From Candidatus Zixiibacteriota bacterium (GTDB lineage Bacteria; Zixibacteria; MSB-5A5; WJJR01; JAJRUJ01): a DNA stretch of 49,934 bases. How positions within the stretch are numbered: the first letter of the stretch is position 1; every line of letters starts with the position of its first letter. The notes below the pieces were generated by a model, which was not told the DNA's origin, ran no database searches, and saw only the letters and a program-made list of their open reading frames with translations. Shown piece after piece: positions 1 to 8,690 of the stretch. The translations under genes were made by a program, and so were the position numbers. The stretch is from positions 1-49,934 of the forward strand of contig JAJRUJ010000084.1 of the NCBI GenBank assembly GCA_024277855.1. The letters run 5' to 3'.

Positions 1-1
1 G

Positions 2-586
2 ATTGAATACGATCCCAATCGTTCGGCTCGGATTGCCCTGCTCCATTACGCGGACGGCGAAAAGCGCTATATCCTGGCCCCCCTGGGTCTGAAAGTTGGC
101 GAAACCATCGAGACCGGTGAACAAGCCGACATTAAGCCGGGCAATGCATTGCCGCTGGGTGTCTTGCCGTTGGGTACCATGATCCATAATGTCGAAATGC
201 GCCCCGGCAAAGGCGGGCAGATGGCCCGAGGCGCCGGAGCGATGGCTCATCTTGCCGCCAAAGAGGGCGAGATGGGGCATGTCAAACTTCCGTCGGGCGA
301 AGTCCGGCTGGTGCCGCTGGCTTGCTATGCAACCGTCGGCCAGGTGGGCAATGTCGATCACAACAACCTGACGATGGGTAAGGCCGGCGCCAACCGCTGG
401 CGCGGCCGTCGCCCTCACGTTCGGGGTGTCGTACAAAACCCGGTCGATCACCCGATGGGTGGCGGCGAAGGCAAGTCCTCCGGTGGGCGGCATCCGTGTT
501 CGCCGTGGGGTCAGTTGGCCAAGGGGAAAAAGACGCGGCGGAAAAAACTGTCTGATAAATATATTGTCCGTCGGCGTAAACGCTGA
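2..586 (+). CDS. rplB: 50S ribosomal protein L2, 3' part
   Basis: This is the C-terminal 194 residues of L2, the large-subunit protein that supports peptidyl transfer and subunit joining. The reading frame is open to the left edge, so the start lies outside the window. The diagnostic C-terminal motif [14 protein letters not shown] is present, followed by GRHPCSPWG and the very basic tail ending KYIVRRRKR. It is the first visible member of the S10-type ribosomal cluster and is followed after 53 bases by rpsS. Identity is certain from the motif and from its position before S19. Only the truncation by the window edge is abnormal. Confidence 0.97.
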   Translation: MEYDPNRSARIALLHYADGEKRYILAPLGLKVGETIETGEQADIKPGNALPLGVLPLGTMIHNVEMRPGKGGQMARGAGAMAHLAAKEGEMGHVKLPSGEVRLVPLACYATVGQVGNVDHNNLTMGKAGANRWRGRRPHVRGVVQNPVDHPMGGGEGKSSGGRHPCSPWGQLAKGKKTRRKKLSDKYIVRRRKR

Positions 587-639
587 CGCATGTGAATACA
601 TTAGGTGCAGATTTATAATAATCTGGGGAAGGTGAACTC

Positions 640-933
640 GTGGCTCGGTCATTGAAAAAGGGTCCTTATGTCGACGAAAAATTGTCGCGTCGTATTGATG
701 CGATGAATCAAACCGGTGAAAAACGGGTCATCAAGACCTGGGCCCGGCGGTCGACGATCCCTCCCGAGTTCGTCGGGCATACGATCGCCATCCATAATGG
801 AAACCGGTTCATGCCCGTTTATGTCACCGAAAATATGGTCGGTCATAAACTCGGCGAGTTTTCGCCGACGAGGACCTTCCGGGGGCATGCCGGCAGGAAG
901 ACCGAAAAGGCAACCGGCGTCAAACATAAATAG
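640..933 (+). CDS. rpsS: 30S ribosomal protein S19
   Basis: S19 (97 aa) binds the head of 16S rRNA together with S13. The N-terminus [15 protein letters not shown] and the central stretch [19 protein letters not shown] are characteristic, and the C-terminal [18 protein letters not shown] matches the family throughout. The start is a GTG at 640, preceded by a GGGGAAGGTG Shine-Dalgarno region. The length is normal. It sits between rplB and rplV, as in nearly all bacteria, and is expected to be co-transcribed with them. Confidence 0.97.
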   Translation: MARSLKKGPYVDEKLSRRIDAMNQTGEKRVIKTWARRSTIPPEFVGHTIAIHNGNRFMPVYVTENMVGHKLGEFSPTRTFRGHAGRKTEKATGVKHK

Positions 934-959
934 GTGTCATTCGCAGTTGGTGGATAGTC

Positions 960-1343
960 ATGGAAGCAGTCGCACGGTCACGATTTTTAAGAGGTTCGGC
1001 GCGAAAGATGCGCCTGGTTGCCGACGTGGTACGGGGGCAGGACGTCGTCTGGGCCAGCGAGCGGCTGAAATTTATGCCCCAGCGGGCCGCGCATAACTTG
1101 CGTAAGATTGTTGAATCTGCCGCGGCCAATGCGCTGGCCTCCGAGGGGACGGCCAATCTTAAATCGGCCGATTTGCGTATTTCGAAATTGACGATTGACG
1201 GCGGCCCGATTGCCCGCCGTTTCCGGCCGGTTTGTATGGGGCGGGCCTATCGGATTCGTAAACGTTACTGCCATGTTACGGTGGTGGTCACCGACGAGCA
1301 GGAGCCGCAAGGCAAAAAAAAGAAAAAACGCGCCGGTAAATAA
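960..1343 (+). CDS. rplV: 50S ribosomal protein L22
   Basis: L22 (127 aa) lines the peptide exit tunnel. The N-terminal RFLRGSARKMRLVADVVRG and the region around residues 80-100, with the conserved PIARRFRPVCMGRAYRIRKR stretch of the beta-hairpin loop, identify it. A lysine-rich tail (KKKKKRAGK) ends the protein. The ATG at 960 follows the rpsS stop by 26 bases. Nothing suggests damage. Position between S19 and S3 confirms the assignment. Confidence 0.96.
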   Translation: MEAVARSRFLRGSARKMRLVADVVRGQDVVWASERLKFMPQRAAHNLRKIVESAAANALASEGTANLKSADLRISKLTIDGGPIARRFRPVCMGRAYRIRKRYCHVTVVVTDEQEPQGKKKKKRAGK

Positions 1344-1408
1344 TAAGGTCTTAACACGGACAAGTCGAGGTCCGGGACGCGCAATTTGCGGGACAGGTAA
1401 TACGGAAT

Positions 1409-2215
1409 ATGGGACAGAAAGCAAATCCGATCGGTTTACGATTAGGCGTCATCCGCGGCTGGGACTCCAAGTGGTTCGCCGACCGCAATTATGTCGACCT
1501 GCTGCATGAAGACCTGGCGATCAGGCGGTATGTTAACCAGCGACTGGAGAATGCCGGGATCAGCCGCATCGAAATCCTCCGTGCGCCCAAGCGTATCACT
1601 GTCGATCTGCACACTGCCCGGCCCGGTATCGTGATTGGGCGAAAGGGTGTGGAGGTAGACCGGTTGCGCGAAGAATTGCAACTGCTGTCCAAAAAAGATG
1701 TTACCATTAATATTATCGAAGTGAAACGGCCGGAACTCCAGGCCCGTCTGGTTGCCGAAAATATCGCCCGCCAATTGGAAGGACGGATTTCTTTCCGGCG
1801 GGCAATGAAAAAATCGCTGGCGGCCACGATGAAGATGGGCGCGGAGGGGATCAAGATTGTCTGCGGCGGACGGCTCGGCGGCGCCGAGATTGCTCGTTCC
1901 GAAAAATACATGGCCGGACGAGTTCCCCTCCATACGCTCCGGGCGGACATCGATTTTTGGCGGGCCACCGCACACACGACCTACGGCACGATCGGGGTGA
2001 AAGTCTGGGTCTACCGGGGGTTGGTATTGGCTCCGCATGAAGAGCCGGCTGAAGAGCAGGCCGAAGCCGCCCCGCCGAGTGCGGGTGAGAAGCCGCGTCC
2101 GCGTCGGCGCAGGGGCGCGCGTTCCCGGCGGAAACGTCCGGGTGGCGATAGTGCGCCTAAACCGTCCAGCGCTCCGGGAACCAAACCGGCGGGCGAACAG
2201 AAATCAGGGTCATAA
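1409..2215 (+). CDS. rpsC: 30S ribosomal protein S3 with long basic C-terminal tail
   Basis: S3 (268 aa) sits at the mRNA entry channel. The N-terminus [20 protein letters not shown] is diagnostic. The KH domain follows with the [10 protein letters not shown] loop, and then the C-terminal domain with [14 protein letters not shown] and [14 protein letters not shown]. The family core ends near residue 212. Here about 55 more residues follow, rich in Pro, Arg, Lys, Glu and Ala (for example [15 protein letters not shown]), so this S3 is longer than the 206-233 residues of well-known homologues. The ATG at 1409 is 65 bases after rplV, and the stop is 3 bases before rplP. Confidence 0.97.
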   Translation: MGQKANPIGLRLGVIRGWDSKWFADRNYVDLLHEDLAIRRYVNQRLENAGISRIEILRAPKRITVDLHTARPGIVIGRKGVEVDRLREELQLLSKKDVTINIIEVKRPELQARLVAENIARQLEGRISFRRAMKKSLAATMKMGAEGIKIVCGGRLGGAEIARSEKYMAGRVPLHTLRADIDFWRATAHTTYGTIGVKVWVYRGLVLAPHEEPAEEQAEAAPPSAGEKPRPRRRRGARSRRKRPGGDSAPKPSSAPGTKPAGEQKSGS

Positions 2216-2218
2216 GCG

Positions 2219-2638
2219 ATGCTTTCACCTAAGCGAGTAAAACATCGGAAGCAGCAACGGGGGCGCCGGAACGGCAAGGCCTACCGGGGCAGCAAGGTTG
2301 ATTTCGGCGAATTCGGGCTTAAAGCGCTTGAGTGCGCCTGGATTACCAACCGACAGATCGAAGCCGCTCGGGTAGCGATGACTCGTAAGATCAAGCGTGG
2401 CGGCAAAGTCTGGATTCGTATTTTCCCGGACAAGCCGGTGACGGTCAAACCGGCCGAAACGCGGATGGGCAAAGGGAAGGGTTCGCCGGAATATTGGGTG
2501 GCCGTAGTTAAACCGGGCCGGGTCATGTTTGAATTGGGTGGTGTCGAGGCCAGCTTGGCGCAGGAAGCGTTGCGGCTGGCCGCACACAAGCTGCCGATTA
2601 AGACTAAGTTTGTCCAGCGCGACGCGCTGGAGGTGTGA
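2219..2638 (+). CDS. rplP: 50S ribosomal protein L16
   Basis: L16 (139 aa) organises the A-site region of 23S rRNA. The N-terminus [16 protein letters not shown] is that of the family, and the motifs [15 protein letters not shown] and [19 protein letters not shown] are clear. Only the three bases GCG separate the rpsC stop from the ATG at 2219, which suggests translational coupling to S3. Length and ends are ordinary. The neighbours S3 and L29 confirm the call. Confidence 0.97.
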   Translation: MLSPKRVKHRKQQRGRRNGKAYRGSKVDFGEFGLKALECAWITNRQIEAARVAMTRKIKRGGKVWIRIFPDKPVTVKPAETRMGKGKGSPEYWVAVVKPGRVMFELGGVEASLAQEALRLAAHKLPIKTKFVQRDALEV

Positions 2639-2659
2639 ACGTAAGAAAAAGAGGATATC

Positions 2660-2887
2660 GTGAAAAACGAACGACTGCGAGAACTGACCCGCGAAGAACT
2701 GACCCAGAAGTTGAACGATCTCCAGCAGGAGCAGTTCAACCTCCAGGTGCGCCGGTCGTTGCAGCCGCCGGACAATCCGTTGAAGATTCGCGAACTGCGG
2801 CGAGAAATTGCGCGGGTTCGGACTATCCTCCACGAGGATAAAACCGGCATCCGTCATCTCGGCACAGGGGAAAAGATACTCGATTAA
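2660..2887 (+). CDS. rpmC: 50S ribosomal protein L29
   Basis: L29 (75 aa) is a two-helix protein near the exit tunnel that helps dock signal recognition particle and trigger factor. The segment [19 protein letters not shown] and the later [19 protein letters not shown] are typical. The start is GTG at 2660, preceded by AAAAAGAGGA. The C-terminus extends about ten residues beyond the usual end ([11 protein letters not shown]), which is a minor variation. It lies between L16 and S17 as expected. Confidence 0.94.
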   Translation: MKNERLRELTREELTQKLNDLQQEQFNLQVRRSLQPPDNPLKIRELRREIARVRTILHEDKTGIRHLGTGEKILD

Positions 2888-2920
2888 TAGGAAACACAGC
2901 TGGCGGAAGCCGGGCCGGAA

Positions 2921-3199
2921 ATGAGTAAAATGGATAAAGCACCGGAAACAAGACCAAGCCGTAAATCGCGGATGGGGACGGTCGTCTCCGACAAGATGGA
3001 TAAGACGATTACAGTCAGGATCGTCCGGCTCCTTAAGCATCCGCGGTATCAACGCGTTATTCGGCGGTCGAGCCGGATTATGGTTCACGACGGACAAAAC
3101 TTGGCGGGGATCGGTGATCGGGTCAAGGTCATGGAAACCCGGCCGTTCTCCAAGAACAAGCGTTGGCGCCTGGTCGAGGTTCTCGAAAAGGCCAAGTAG
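2921..3199 (+). CDS. rpsQ: 30S ribosomal protein S17
   Basis: S17 (92 aa) is a primary 16S rRNA binder with an OB fold. The core GTVVSDKMDKTITVRIVR and the GDRVKVMETRPFSKNKRW stretch are diagnostic. The N-terminus has about 15 extra residues (MSKMDKAPETRPSRK) before the conserved core. A second ATG lies at codon 4, so the exact start is slightly uncertain. I chose the first ATG because a GGCCGGAA sequence precedes it. It is co-linear with rpmC and rplN. Confidence 0.94.
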   Translation: MSKMDKAPETRPSRKSRMGTVVSDKMDKTITVRIVRLLKHPRYQRVIRRSSRIMVHDGQNLAGIGDRVKVMETRPFSKNKRWRLVEVLEKAK

Positions 3200-3232
3200 A
3201 CGCCAAGCGGCAAAGACGAAAAGATAAGCGCG

Positions 3233-3601
3233 ATGATCCAGGAATATACCAGACTGAACGTGGCCGACAACTCCGGGGCCAAGGTCCTGATGTGTTTCCG
3301 TCTCCTGGGCGGAACTCGGCGGCGCTATGCCCATGTCGGTGATATCGTGGTCTGTTCGGTCAAGGATGCGATCCCCGGCGGACAGGTGAAAAAGAAAGAG
3401 ATTTGCCGGGCGGTCATCGTTCGCACCACCAATCCGATCCGCCGGAAAGACGGCACCTATATTCGTTTTTCCGATAATGCGGCGGTGATCATCAACGAAC
3501 AAAACGAGCCGCGCGGGACGCGTATTTTCGGGCCGGTGGCGCGAGAATTGCGCGACAGGCGGTATATGAAAATTGTGTCCCTGGCCCCCGAGGTGTGGTA
3601 G
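3233..3601 (+). CDS. rplN: 50S ribosomal protein L14
   Basis: L14 (122 aa) sits at the subunit interface and contacts 16S rRNA helix 14. The N-terminus [17 protein letters not shown] is the family signature. It is followed by [21 protein letters not shown] and the end [20 protein letters not shown]. Length is exactly that expected. It starts at an ATG 33 bases after rpsQ and ends three bases before rplX, so the two are probably translationally coupled. Confidence 0.97.
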   Translation: MIQEYTRLNVADNSGAKVLMCFRLLGGTRRRYAHVGDIVVCSVKDAIPGGQVKKKEICRAVIVRTTNPIRRKDGTYIRFSDNAAVIINEQNEPRGTRIFGPVARELRDRRYMKIVSLAPEVW

Positions 3602-3604
3602 GCA

Positions 3605-3829
3605 ATGAAGATCAGGGTAAGAAAAGGTGATTTGGTTAAGGTTATTTCCGGTGATGATGTCGGCCGGACCGGCAAAATATTGCGGGTCTATCCCAGCACG
3701 CAACGGGTGGTTATTGAGGGCGTCAACCTGATCAAACGGCATACGCGGCCGTCGCAGAAAAATCCTAAAGGCGGTATTCTGGAAAAAGAGGCGCCGATTC
3801 ATCTTTCAAACGTGCGTAAGGAGCGTTAA
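3605..3829 (+). CDS. rplX: 50S ribosomal protein L24, short form
   Basis: L24 (74 aa) is an early assembly protein with a KOW domain. The start [20 protein letters not shown] and the following [19 protein letters not shown] are clear. The protein stops after [10 protein letters not shown], while many L24 proteins have about 30 more residues forming a C-terminal extension or zinc-ribbon-like tail. The stop is followed after five bases by the rplE ATG, so the short end is built into the gene layout and is not a recent frameshift. The KOW fold itself appears complete. Confidence 0.94.
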   Translation: MKIRVRKGDLVKVISGDDVGRTGKILRVYPSTQRVVIEGVNLIKRHTRPSQKNPKGGILEKEAPIHLSNVRKER

Positions 3830-3834
3830 CCGTC

Positions 3835-4383
3835 ATGGCGCGGCTCAAGCAAAAATATTTCAACGAGGTTGCCCCCCGACTGCAGAAGGCGCACGGGTAT
3901 AAAAGCAATATGCGGGTGCCCCGTTTCGAGAAAATAGTCGTCAATATCGGTCTTGGCGAAGCGTTGCAAAATGCCAAGGTGCTCGATGCCGCCGCCGCCG
4001 ATTTGAAGGTCCTGGCCGGACAAAGCCCGGTGATCTGCCGCGCGCGCAAGTCGATTTCGAACTTCAAGCTGCGCGAAGGCAATCCCATCGGTGTGCGAGT
4101 GACTCTGCGCGGCGACCGGATGTATATATTTTTCGACCGGCTGGTCAACGTGGCAATTCCCCGTATTCGTGATTTTCGCGGGTTGCCCTCAAAATCGTTT
4201 GACGGTCGGGGAAATTATACCCTTGGGATCAAAGAGCAGATTATTTTCCCGGAGATCAACTACGACAAAGTGGACAAAATCCGGGGGATGAATATCACGA
4301 TCTGTACTTCGGCCACCAACGATGAGGAAGCACGCGAATTGCTGGCCGAGATGGGCATGCCGTTCATCCGGACCGACAATTGA
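3835..4383 (+). CDS. rplE: 50S ribosomal protein L5
   Basis: L5 (182 aa) binds 5S rRNA and the P-site tRNA. Diagnostic segments are [17 protein letters not shown] near the N-terminus, [39 protein letters not shown], and [18 protein letters not shown]. The end [12 protein letters not shown] is also typical. The ATG at 3835 is five bases downstream of the rplX stop. The next gene, rpsN, is unusually far away (118 bases). Confidence 0.97.
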   Translation: MARLKQKYFNEVAPRLQKAHGYKSNMRVPRFEKIVVNIGLGEALQNAKVLDAAAADLKVLAGQSPVICRARKSISNFKLREGNPIGVRVTLRGDRMYIFFDRLVNVAIPRIRDFRGLPSKSFDGRGNYTLGIKEQIIFPEINYDKVDKIRGMNITICTSATNDEEARELLAEMGMPFIRTDN

Positions 4384-4501
4384 TTGCCGAAGAGATAAAC
4401 GCGAAGGCGCTTGGGCGCCCGAGCATTGCAGATAAATAGAAAAGATTTCGTCGGAAAAATAAGACCGCATGCGCCGGAAGAAAATCGGCGCTGGAGAGTT
4501 C
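4384..4501 (+). other. Unusually long spacer between rplE and rpsN
   Basis: Most spacers in this operon are 3-65 bases, but this one is 118 bases. It contains a short hairpin at 4406-4419 (GGCGC, loop TTGG, GCGCC) and no T-run. No separate gene is supported. It may be a processing or attenuation point, but this is inference only. Confidence 0.4.
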
Positions 4502-4687
4502 ATGGCGAAAAAGTGTCTCATTGAAAAGTCCAAACGCAAACCGAAATTTGGTGTGCGGGCCTATAGTCGTTGTCGCCTCTGCGGGCGTCCGCGCGGGTAT
4601 CTGCGTAAATTCGGCATGTGCCGTATTTGTTTCCGCGATCTCGCGCTCAATGGACAGATCCCCGGCGTCACCAAGGCCAGTTGGTAA
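4502..4687 (+). CDS. rpsN: 30S ribosomal protein S14, zinc-binding type
   Basis: This is the short, zinc-binding form of S14 (61 aa), a protein of the 30S head. The two CxxC pairs are visible in [20 protein letters not shown], and the end [18 protein letters not shown] is the family C-terminus. A longer in-frame start exists at 4469, but the ATG at 4502 is preceded by GGAGAG at good spacing and gives the standard N-terminus MAKKCLIEK. It replaces the long, zinc-free form found in many Proteobacteria. The gene lies between L5 and S8 as expected. Confidence 0.95.
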   Translation: MAKKCLIEKSKRKPKFGVRAYSRCRLCGRPRGYLRKFGMCRICFRDLALNGQIPGVTKASW

Positions 4688-4708
4688 GCTGGACACACGG
4701 GAAAGATT

Positions 4709-5107
4709 ATGTCGCAAACCGATCCAATTGCGGATTTCCTCACGCGGGTACGTAACGCTGGTCGCGCCGGGCACAAAAAAGTGACCGTGCCCTTTACCGG
4801 CGGCCGTAAGGAAATCGCCGAAGTGTTGCTGGAAAATCGGTATATCCGCGGATACACCGAGATTCCTGATCAACCGCAATCCAAACTGATGATTCGGCTG
4901 CGGTATACGCCGACGCAGGAGAGTGTCATCACCGGCATCCGCCGCATTTCCAAGCCGGGGTTGCGCACCTATATGGGGCGCGAAGAATTGCGCCTGCGCC
5001 TGCGGGAGATGGGCATGCTGGTGGTCTCGACCTCGCGCGGCGTGATGTCCGACAAAAAAGCCGTCGCCGAGGGGATTGGCGGCGAGGTCCTTTGCCGCGT
5101 CTGGTAA
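4709..5107 (+). CDS. rpsH: 30S ribosomal protein S8
   Basis: S8 (132 aa) is a primary 16S rRNA binder and, in some bacteria, a translational repressor of this operon. The N-terminus MSQTDPIADFLTRVRNAG and the C-terminal VVSTSRGVMSDKKAVAEGIGG are diagnostic. The ATG at 4709 follows rpsN by 21 bases, and the stop precedes rplF by 14 bases. Length is typical. No S8 target helix was confidently recognised nearby. Confidence 0.97.
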   Translation: MSQTDPIADFLTRVRNAGRAGHKKVTVPFTGGRKEIAEVLLENRYIRGYTEIPDQPQSKLMIRLRYTPTQESVITGIRRISKPGLRTYMGREELRLRLREMGMLVVSTSRGVMSDKKAVAEGIGGEVLCRVW

Positions 5108-5121
5108 GGTAGGAATATTCT

Positions 5122-5658
5122 ATGTCACGCATCGGCAAAAAACCGATTCCGATTCCCGACGGGGTGAAGGTATCCCTCGACGGTTCCGCGCTGACGGTCA
5201 CCGGGCCGTTGGGTGAATTGAGCCGCGAACTTCACCCGGATATGACCGTCAAGATCGAAGACGGGGTGATCAATGTCGAGCGGCCGTCCGACCGGCAGCA
5301 GCACCGCAGCCTGCATGGGCTGACCCGTTCACTGGTCGCCAACATGGTCGAAGGAGTGCATGTCGGTTTTTCCAAAAAACTGGAGATCATCGGTGTCGGT
5401 TTCCGGGCCGCGCTGAAAGGGAAAAACCTATATCTGCTCCTCGGATTTTCGCATCCGATCCTGGTCTTTCCGCCTCCGGGTATCACCATTGAGGTTCCGG
5501 AGCAGACGAGTATCATTGTCAAGGGTCCGAACAAAGAAATGGTCGGCGAGATCGCTGCCAAAATCAGATCGTACCGCCCGCCGGAACCTTACAAGGGTAA
5601 GGGCATCCGTTATCAGGGTGAATATGTCCGCCGGAAAGCCGGCAAAGCGGCAGTGTAA
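5122..5658 (+). CDS. rplF: 50S ribosomal protein L6
   Basis: L6 (178 aa) lies near the sarcin-ricin loop. The N-terminus [15 protein letters not shown], the central [21 protein letters not shown] and the C-terminal signature [20 protein letters not shown] are all present. The two duplicated alpha/beta domains appear complete. The ATG at 5122 follows an AAGGTAGGAA Shine-Dalgarno region. It is followed by L18 in the classical spc order. Confidence 0.97.
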   Translation: MSRIGKKPIPIPDGVKVSLDGSALTVTGPLGELSRELHPDMTVKIEDGVINVERPSDRQQHRSLHGLTRSLVANMVEGVHVGFSKKLEIIGVGFRAALKGKNLYLLLGFSHPILVFPPPGITIEVPEQTSIIVKGPNKEMVGEIAAKIRSYRPPEPYKGKGIRYQGEYVRRKAGKAAV

Positions 5659-5679
5659 TTTGGGTAAGTGAATCAAGCG

Positions 5680-6051
5680 ATGAGCAGAATAACAGGTATT
5701 CGCGCAAAACGCCGGAACCGGCGGCGGTTGCATGTCCGTACAAAGATCAAAGGCAGCGCCGAGTGCCCCCGGTTGACGGTTCAGAAGAGCATCCGTCACA
5801 TTTATGCCCAGTTGGTCGACGATGTCGCCGGCAGGAGCCTGGCACAGATTTCGAGCATCAATTTCTCGTTTGCAGAGGAAAAGGGCAAGCCGAACAAGAC
5901 GGCGCAGTCCGAACAGATTGGCCGCGCCCTGGCTGAAAAGGCCAAAGAAATCGGCGTGACTCAGGTTGTCTTCGACCGCAATCATAACCTGTACCACGGT
6001 CGGGTCAAGGCAGTGGCTGATGGTGCGCGCAAAGCAGGGCTGAAGTTCTAA
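5680..6051 (+). CDS. rplR: 50S ribosomal protein L18
   Basis: L18 (123 aa from this start) binds 5S rRNA together with L5. The basic N-terminus RAKRRNRRRLHVRTKIKG is followed by RLTVQKSIRHIYAQLVDD. The C-terminal FDRNHNLYHGRVKAVADGAR is the family signature. An in-frame GTG at 5668 would add four residues. I prefer the ATG at 5680 because GGG at 5662-5664 is too close to the GTG to act as its ribosome-binding site. The choice does not change the identification. Confidence 0.94.
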   Translation: MSRITGIRAKRRNRRRLHVRTKIKGSAECPRLTVQKSIRHIYAQLVDDVAGRSLAQISSINFSFAEEKGKPNKTAQSEQIGRALAEKAKEIGVTQVVFDRNHNLYHGRVKAVADGARKAGLKF

Positions 6052-6085
6052 CCAGGGCGGGAGAGATATCCCGCGCAAGATTTTG

Positions 6086-6100
6086 TGAGGTGCAGTTTTG
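6086..6100 (+). promoter_or_regulatory. Ribosome-binding site with TTG start for rpsE
   Basis: TGAGGTG at 6086-6092 lies a few bases before the TTG at 6098. No in-frame ATG occurs before the conserved S5 core, so this site decides the unusual start. Confidence 0.6.
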
Positions 6101-6655
6101 TGGAAAGGTGCCGGCGAGCAGTCAGACCTTGAGGAGAAGGTGATCCACGTCAACCGGGTGGCGAAGGTGGTTAAGGGCGGACGGCGATTTTCGTTTACCG
6201 CGCTGGTCGCCGCCGGTGATCGCAAAGGCAGAGTCGGCATCGGGCTGGGCAAGGCCCAGGAAGTGGCCGAGGCCATCCGCAAAGGATCAGAACTGGCCCA
6301 GAAAGCCATGTTCAAAGTTCCGATCGTCGACGGGACGATTCCCTACCCGATCATCGGTCGGTCCGGGGCGGCACGGGTGATGCTCAAGCCGGCCAGTCCG
6401 GGCACCGGCGTAATCGCCGGCGGGGCGGTTCGTGCAGTCATGGAATCGGCGGGGGTCCAGGATGTGCTGACCAAGTCTCTTGGCTCGCCGAATCCGCACA
6501 ATGTTGTCAAGGCCACCATCGACGGCCTCGAACGGCTGGTTTATGACGGCAAGATTGCCGCCTTCCGCGATAAGGACGTTACTTCGCCGAAACCGGAAAT
6601 CGAGCCGGAGGCGCCCGCCGAAGAAACCCCTGCTGAGGAAACTCCCGAGGCCTAA
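6098..6655 (+). CDS. rpsE: 30S ribosomal protein S5
   Basis: S5 (185 aa) helps maintain translational accuracy and unwinds mRNA at the entry site. The motifs [39 protein letters not shown] and the C-terminal [19 protein letters not shown] are diagnostic. The start is a TTG at 6098 with a good GAGGTG upstream. A C-terminal tail of roughly 25 residues rich in Pro and Glu ([17 protein letters not shown]) follows the family core. The tail is acidic, in contrast to the basic tail of S3. Confidence 0.96.
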   Translation: MWKGAGEQSDLEEKVIHVNRVAKVVKGGRRFSFTALVAAGDRKGRVGIGLGKAQEVAEAIRKGSELAQKAMFKVPIVDGTIPYPIIGRSGAARVMLKPASPGTGVIAGGAVRAVMESAGVQDVLTKSLGSPNPHNVVKATIDGLERLVYDGKIAAFRDKDVTSPKPEIEPEAPAEETPAEETPEA

Positions 6656-6682
6656 GCCGGCGAGGGAGACAGGATACTGATA

Positions 6683-6871
6683 ATGAGCAAGAAACTGAAA
6701 ATCACCCAGGTCCGCTCGACAATCAAGCGTCTGGAAAACCAGAAGCGAACGATCCGTGCCCTGGGCATTCACCGTCTGAATCATACCGTGATCCACGAAG
6801 ACACACCGGTTATTCGCGGAATGATCAACAAGGTCAGCCACCTGGTGACCGTTGAGCCCTTTGAACAATAG
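6683..6871 (+). CDS. rpmD: 50S ribosomal protein L30
   Basis: L30 (62 aa) is a small large-subunit protein. The [19 protein letters not shown] start and the central [20 protein letters not shown] are typical, and the end [14 protein letters not shown] matches the family. It lies between S5 and L15, the conserved position of this gene. The ATG at 6683 is the only sensible start. The gene is intact and of normal length. Confidence 0.95.
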   Translation: MSKKLKITQVRSTIKRLENQKRTIRALGIHRLNHTVIHEDTPVIRGMINKVSHLVTVEPFEQ

Positions 6872-6897
6872 TACATGACAGATTAGAGATATACGCT

Positions 6898-7353
6898 ATG
6901 ACCATGGACTTATCGAATTTGCAGCCGCCGTCCGGCGCGACCAAAAAGAAAAAGCGCATCGGTCGCGGTACTGGGTCGGGGACCGGCAAGACCAGCGGAA
7001 AAGGGCACAAGGGCGCCAAGGCCAGAAGCGGCTATAAGTCGTCGCTGAGTCGTGAAGGCGGTCAGATGCCGTTGCACCGTCGTTTGCCGAAACGGGGATT
7101 TTACAACCGTTTTCGGGTCGAATACCAGCCGGTCAATTTGGCCCGCATCTCAGCGCTTAAGGGTGTCGATCGCATTGACATGGACGTCATGCTGAAAAAC
7201 CGTCTGATTCGCAATGCGAATAAGCCGGTCAAGGTGTTGGCCCGGGGTGAACTCACCCGGCCGGTAACGGTAGTTGCCGCCGCGGTGTCCGCCGAGGCCA
7301 AAAAGAAAATCGAGGCCGCGGGCGGCTCATTTGAGGTGGCGAAAAAGTGCTAG
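6898..7353 (+). CDS. rplO: 50S ribosomal protein L15
   Basis: L15 (151 aa) is a late-assembly protein of the large subunit. The glycine- and basic-rich N-terminal region GRGTGSGTGKTSGKGHKG and the stretch REGGQMPLHRRLPKRGF are diagnostic. The C-terminal half is the usual L18e-like fold, with PVTVVAAAVSAEAKKKIEAA. A second ATG lies two codons downstream of the chosen one. The 3' end overlaps the secY start by seven bases, implying coupled translation. Confidence 0.96.
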   Translation: MTMDLSNLQPPSGATKKKKRIGRGTGSGTGKTSGKGHKGAKARSGYKSSLSREGGQMPLHRRLPKRGFYNRFRVEYQPVNLARISALKGVDRIDMDVMLKNRLIRNANKPVKVLARGELTRPVTVVAAAVSAEAKKKIEAAGGSFEVAKKC

Positions 7354-8660
7354 AGAGCTTCGGGAATATATTCAAAATCAAAGAGCTGCGCCAGCGGGTC
7401 CTGTTCACGCTGATGATTCTGGTCATCTATCGGATCGGCGGGCATATCCCCACACCGGGAATCGACACCGGCGCGCTGGCCGAGTTTTTCTCAACTGCCG
7501 GCAGTACGCTCTTCGGCCTGTATGACCTCTTTGTCGGCGGCGCTTTTTATAAAGCGACGATTTTTGCTATGGGGATCATGCCCTATATTTCCGCTTCGAT
7601 TATCATTCAGTTGATGGGGTCGGTGGTGCCGTTCCTCCAGCGGCTTCAGAAAGAGGGCGAAGAGGGCCGGCGCAAAATCACCCAGTATACCCGTTATGGG
7701 ACAGTCGCAATCGCGGCGATCCAGGGCTTCGGCACCGCGGTCTTTTTGGAATCGCTCTCGGCCGGACCGGGTATGGCGGTCGTTCCCGAACCGGGGATGG
7801 GGTTCAAGCTGTTCACCACCCTGACTTTTACCGCCGGCACCATCTTTATCATGTGGCTCGGTGAACAGATCACCGAACGGGGAATCGGCAACGGGATTTC
7901 CCTGATCATCTTTATTGGTATCATCGCCCGCTTCCCGCAGGCGATTTTCGACGAATTCCGCGAACTGATGGCCGGCCGTCGCGGACTGTTTACCGAACTA
8001 TTGTTGGTCGTCATGATGATCGGTGTGGTGATGGCGATTATCATGGTCACCCGGGCACAGCGAAAAATCCCGGTACAGTACCCCAAGAAGGTGGTCGGAC
8101 GGAAAGTCTACGGCGGCCAGGCGACGCATATTCCGTTGTCGGTCAACACCGCCGGCGTGATTCCGATTATTTTTGCGCAGTCGATTATGTTTGCACCGCA
8201 GACGTTGGTCTCATTTTTTCCAACCACTGAATGGCTGCATACATTTGTTTCTTATCTTAATCCCGGGTCGGCGGTTTATGGGATTGTCTACGGGACCATC
8301 ATCGTGTTCTTCGCCTTTTTCTACACGGCAATAGTTTTTAATCCGGTCGATCTGGCGGACAACATGAAGAAAAACGGTGGGTATATTCCGGGGATCCGGC
8401 CGGGCAAGCGCACGTCTGAATACATCGACCGCGTCCTTACCCGGATCACGTTGCCGGGCGCATTCTTCTTTGCGGTGGTGGCGGTCCTGCCGTACATGTT
8501 AATCTCGAAATTCAATGTCCAATATTATTTCGGCGGCACCAGTATCCTGATTGTCGTCGGTGTTGCGCTCGACACGCTTCAGCAGGTGGAATCGCACCTG
8601 GTGATGCGCCACTATGACGGTTTTATGAAACGCGGACGCATCCGCGGGCGGTCGATGTAA
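7347..8660 (+). CDS. secY: Protein translocase subunit SecY
   Basis: SecY (437 aa) is the channel-forming subunit of the SecYEG translocase in the inner membrane. The segments GGHIPTPGIDTGALAEFF, MPYISASIIIQLMG, RGIGNGISLIIFIGI and the TM10-area ADNMKKNGGYIPGIRPGK are classical signatures. About ten hydrophobic segments are visible along the chain. The start is GTG at 7347, inside the last codons of rplO. Its position between L15 and adenylate kinase is the conserved one. The protein is full length. Confidence 0.97.
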   Translation: MLESFGNIFKIKELRQRVLFTLMILVIYRIGGHIPTPGIDTGALAEFFSTAGSTLFGLYDLFVGGAFYKATIFAMGIMPYISASIIIQLMGSVVPFLQRLQKEGEEGRRKITQYTRYGTVAIAAIQGFGTAVFLESLSAGPGMAVVPEPGMGFKLFTTLTFTAGTIFIMWLGEQITERGIGNGISLIIFIGIIARFPQAIFDEFRELMAGRRGLFTELLLVVMMIGVVMAIIMVTRAQRKIPVQYPKKVVGRKVYGGQATHIPLSVNTAGVIPIIFAQSIMFAPQTLVSFFPTTEWLHTFVSYLNPGSAVYGIVYGTIIVFFAFFYTAIVFNPVDLADNMKKNGGYIPGIRPGKRTSEYIDRVLTRITLPGAFFFAVVAVLPYMLISKFNVQYYFGGTSILIVVGVALDTLQQVESHLVMRHYDGFMKRGRIRGRSM

Positions 8661-8690
8661 AGATTGAAATAATTCGGGGAGATAGAGTTC

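Noticed and set aside
2225-3802. A 525-codon open frame on the minus strand of the ribosomal block
   Set aside because: It lies fully opposite L16, L29, S17, L14 and L24, all strongly supported, and has no protein features.
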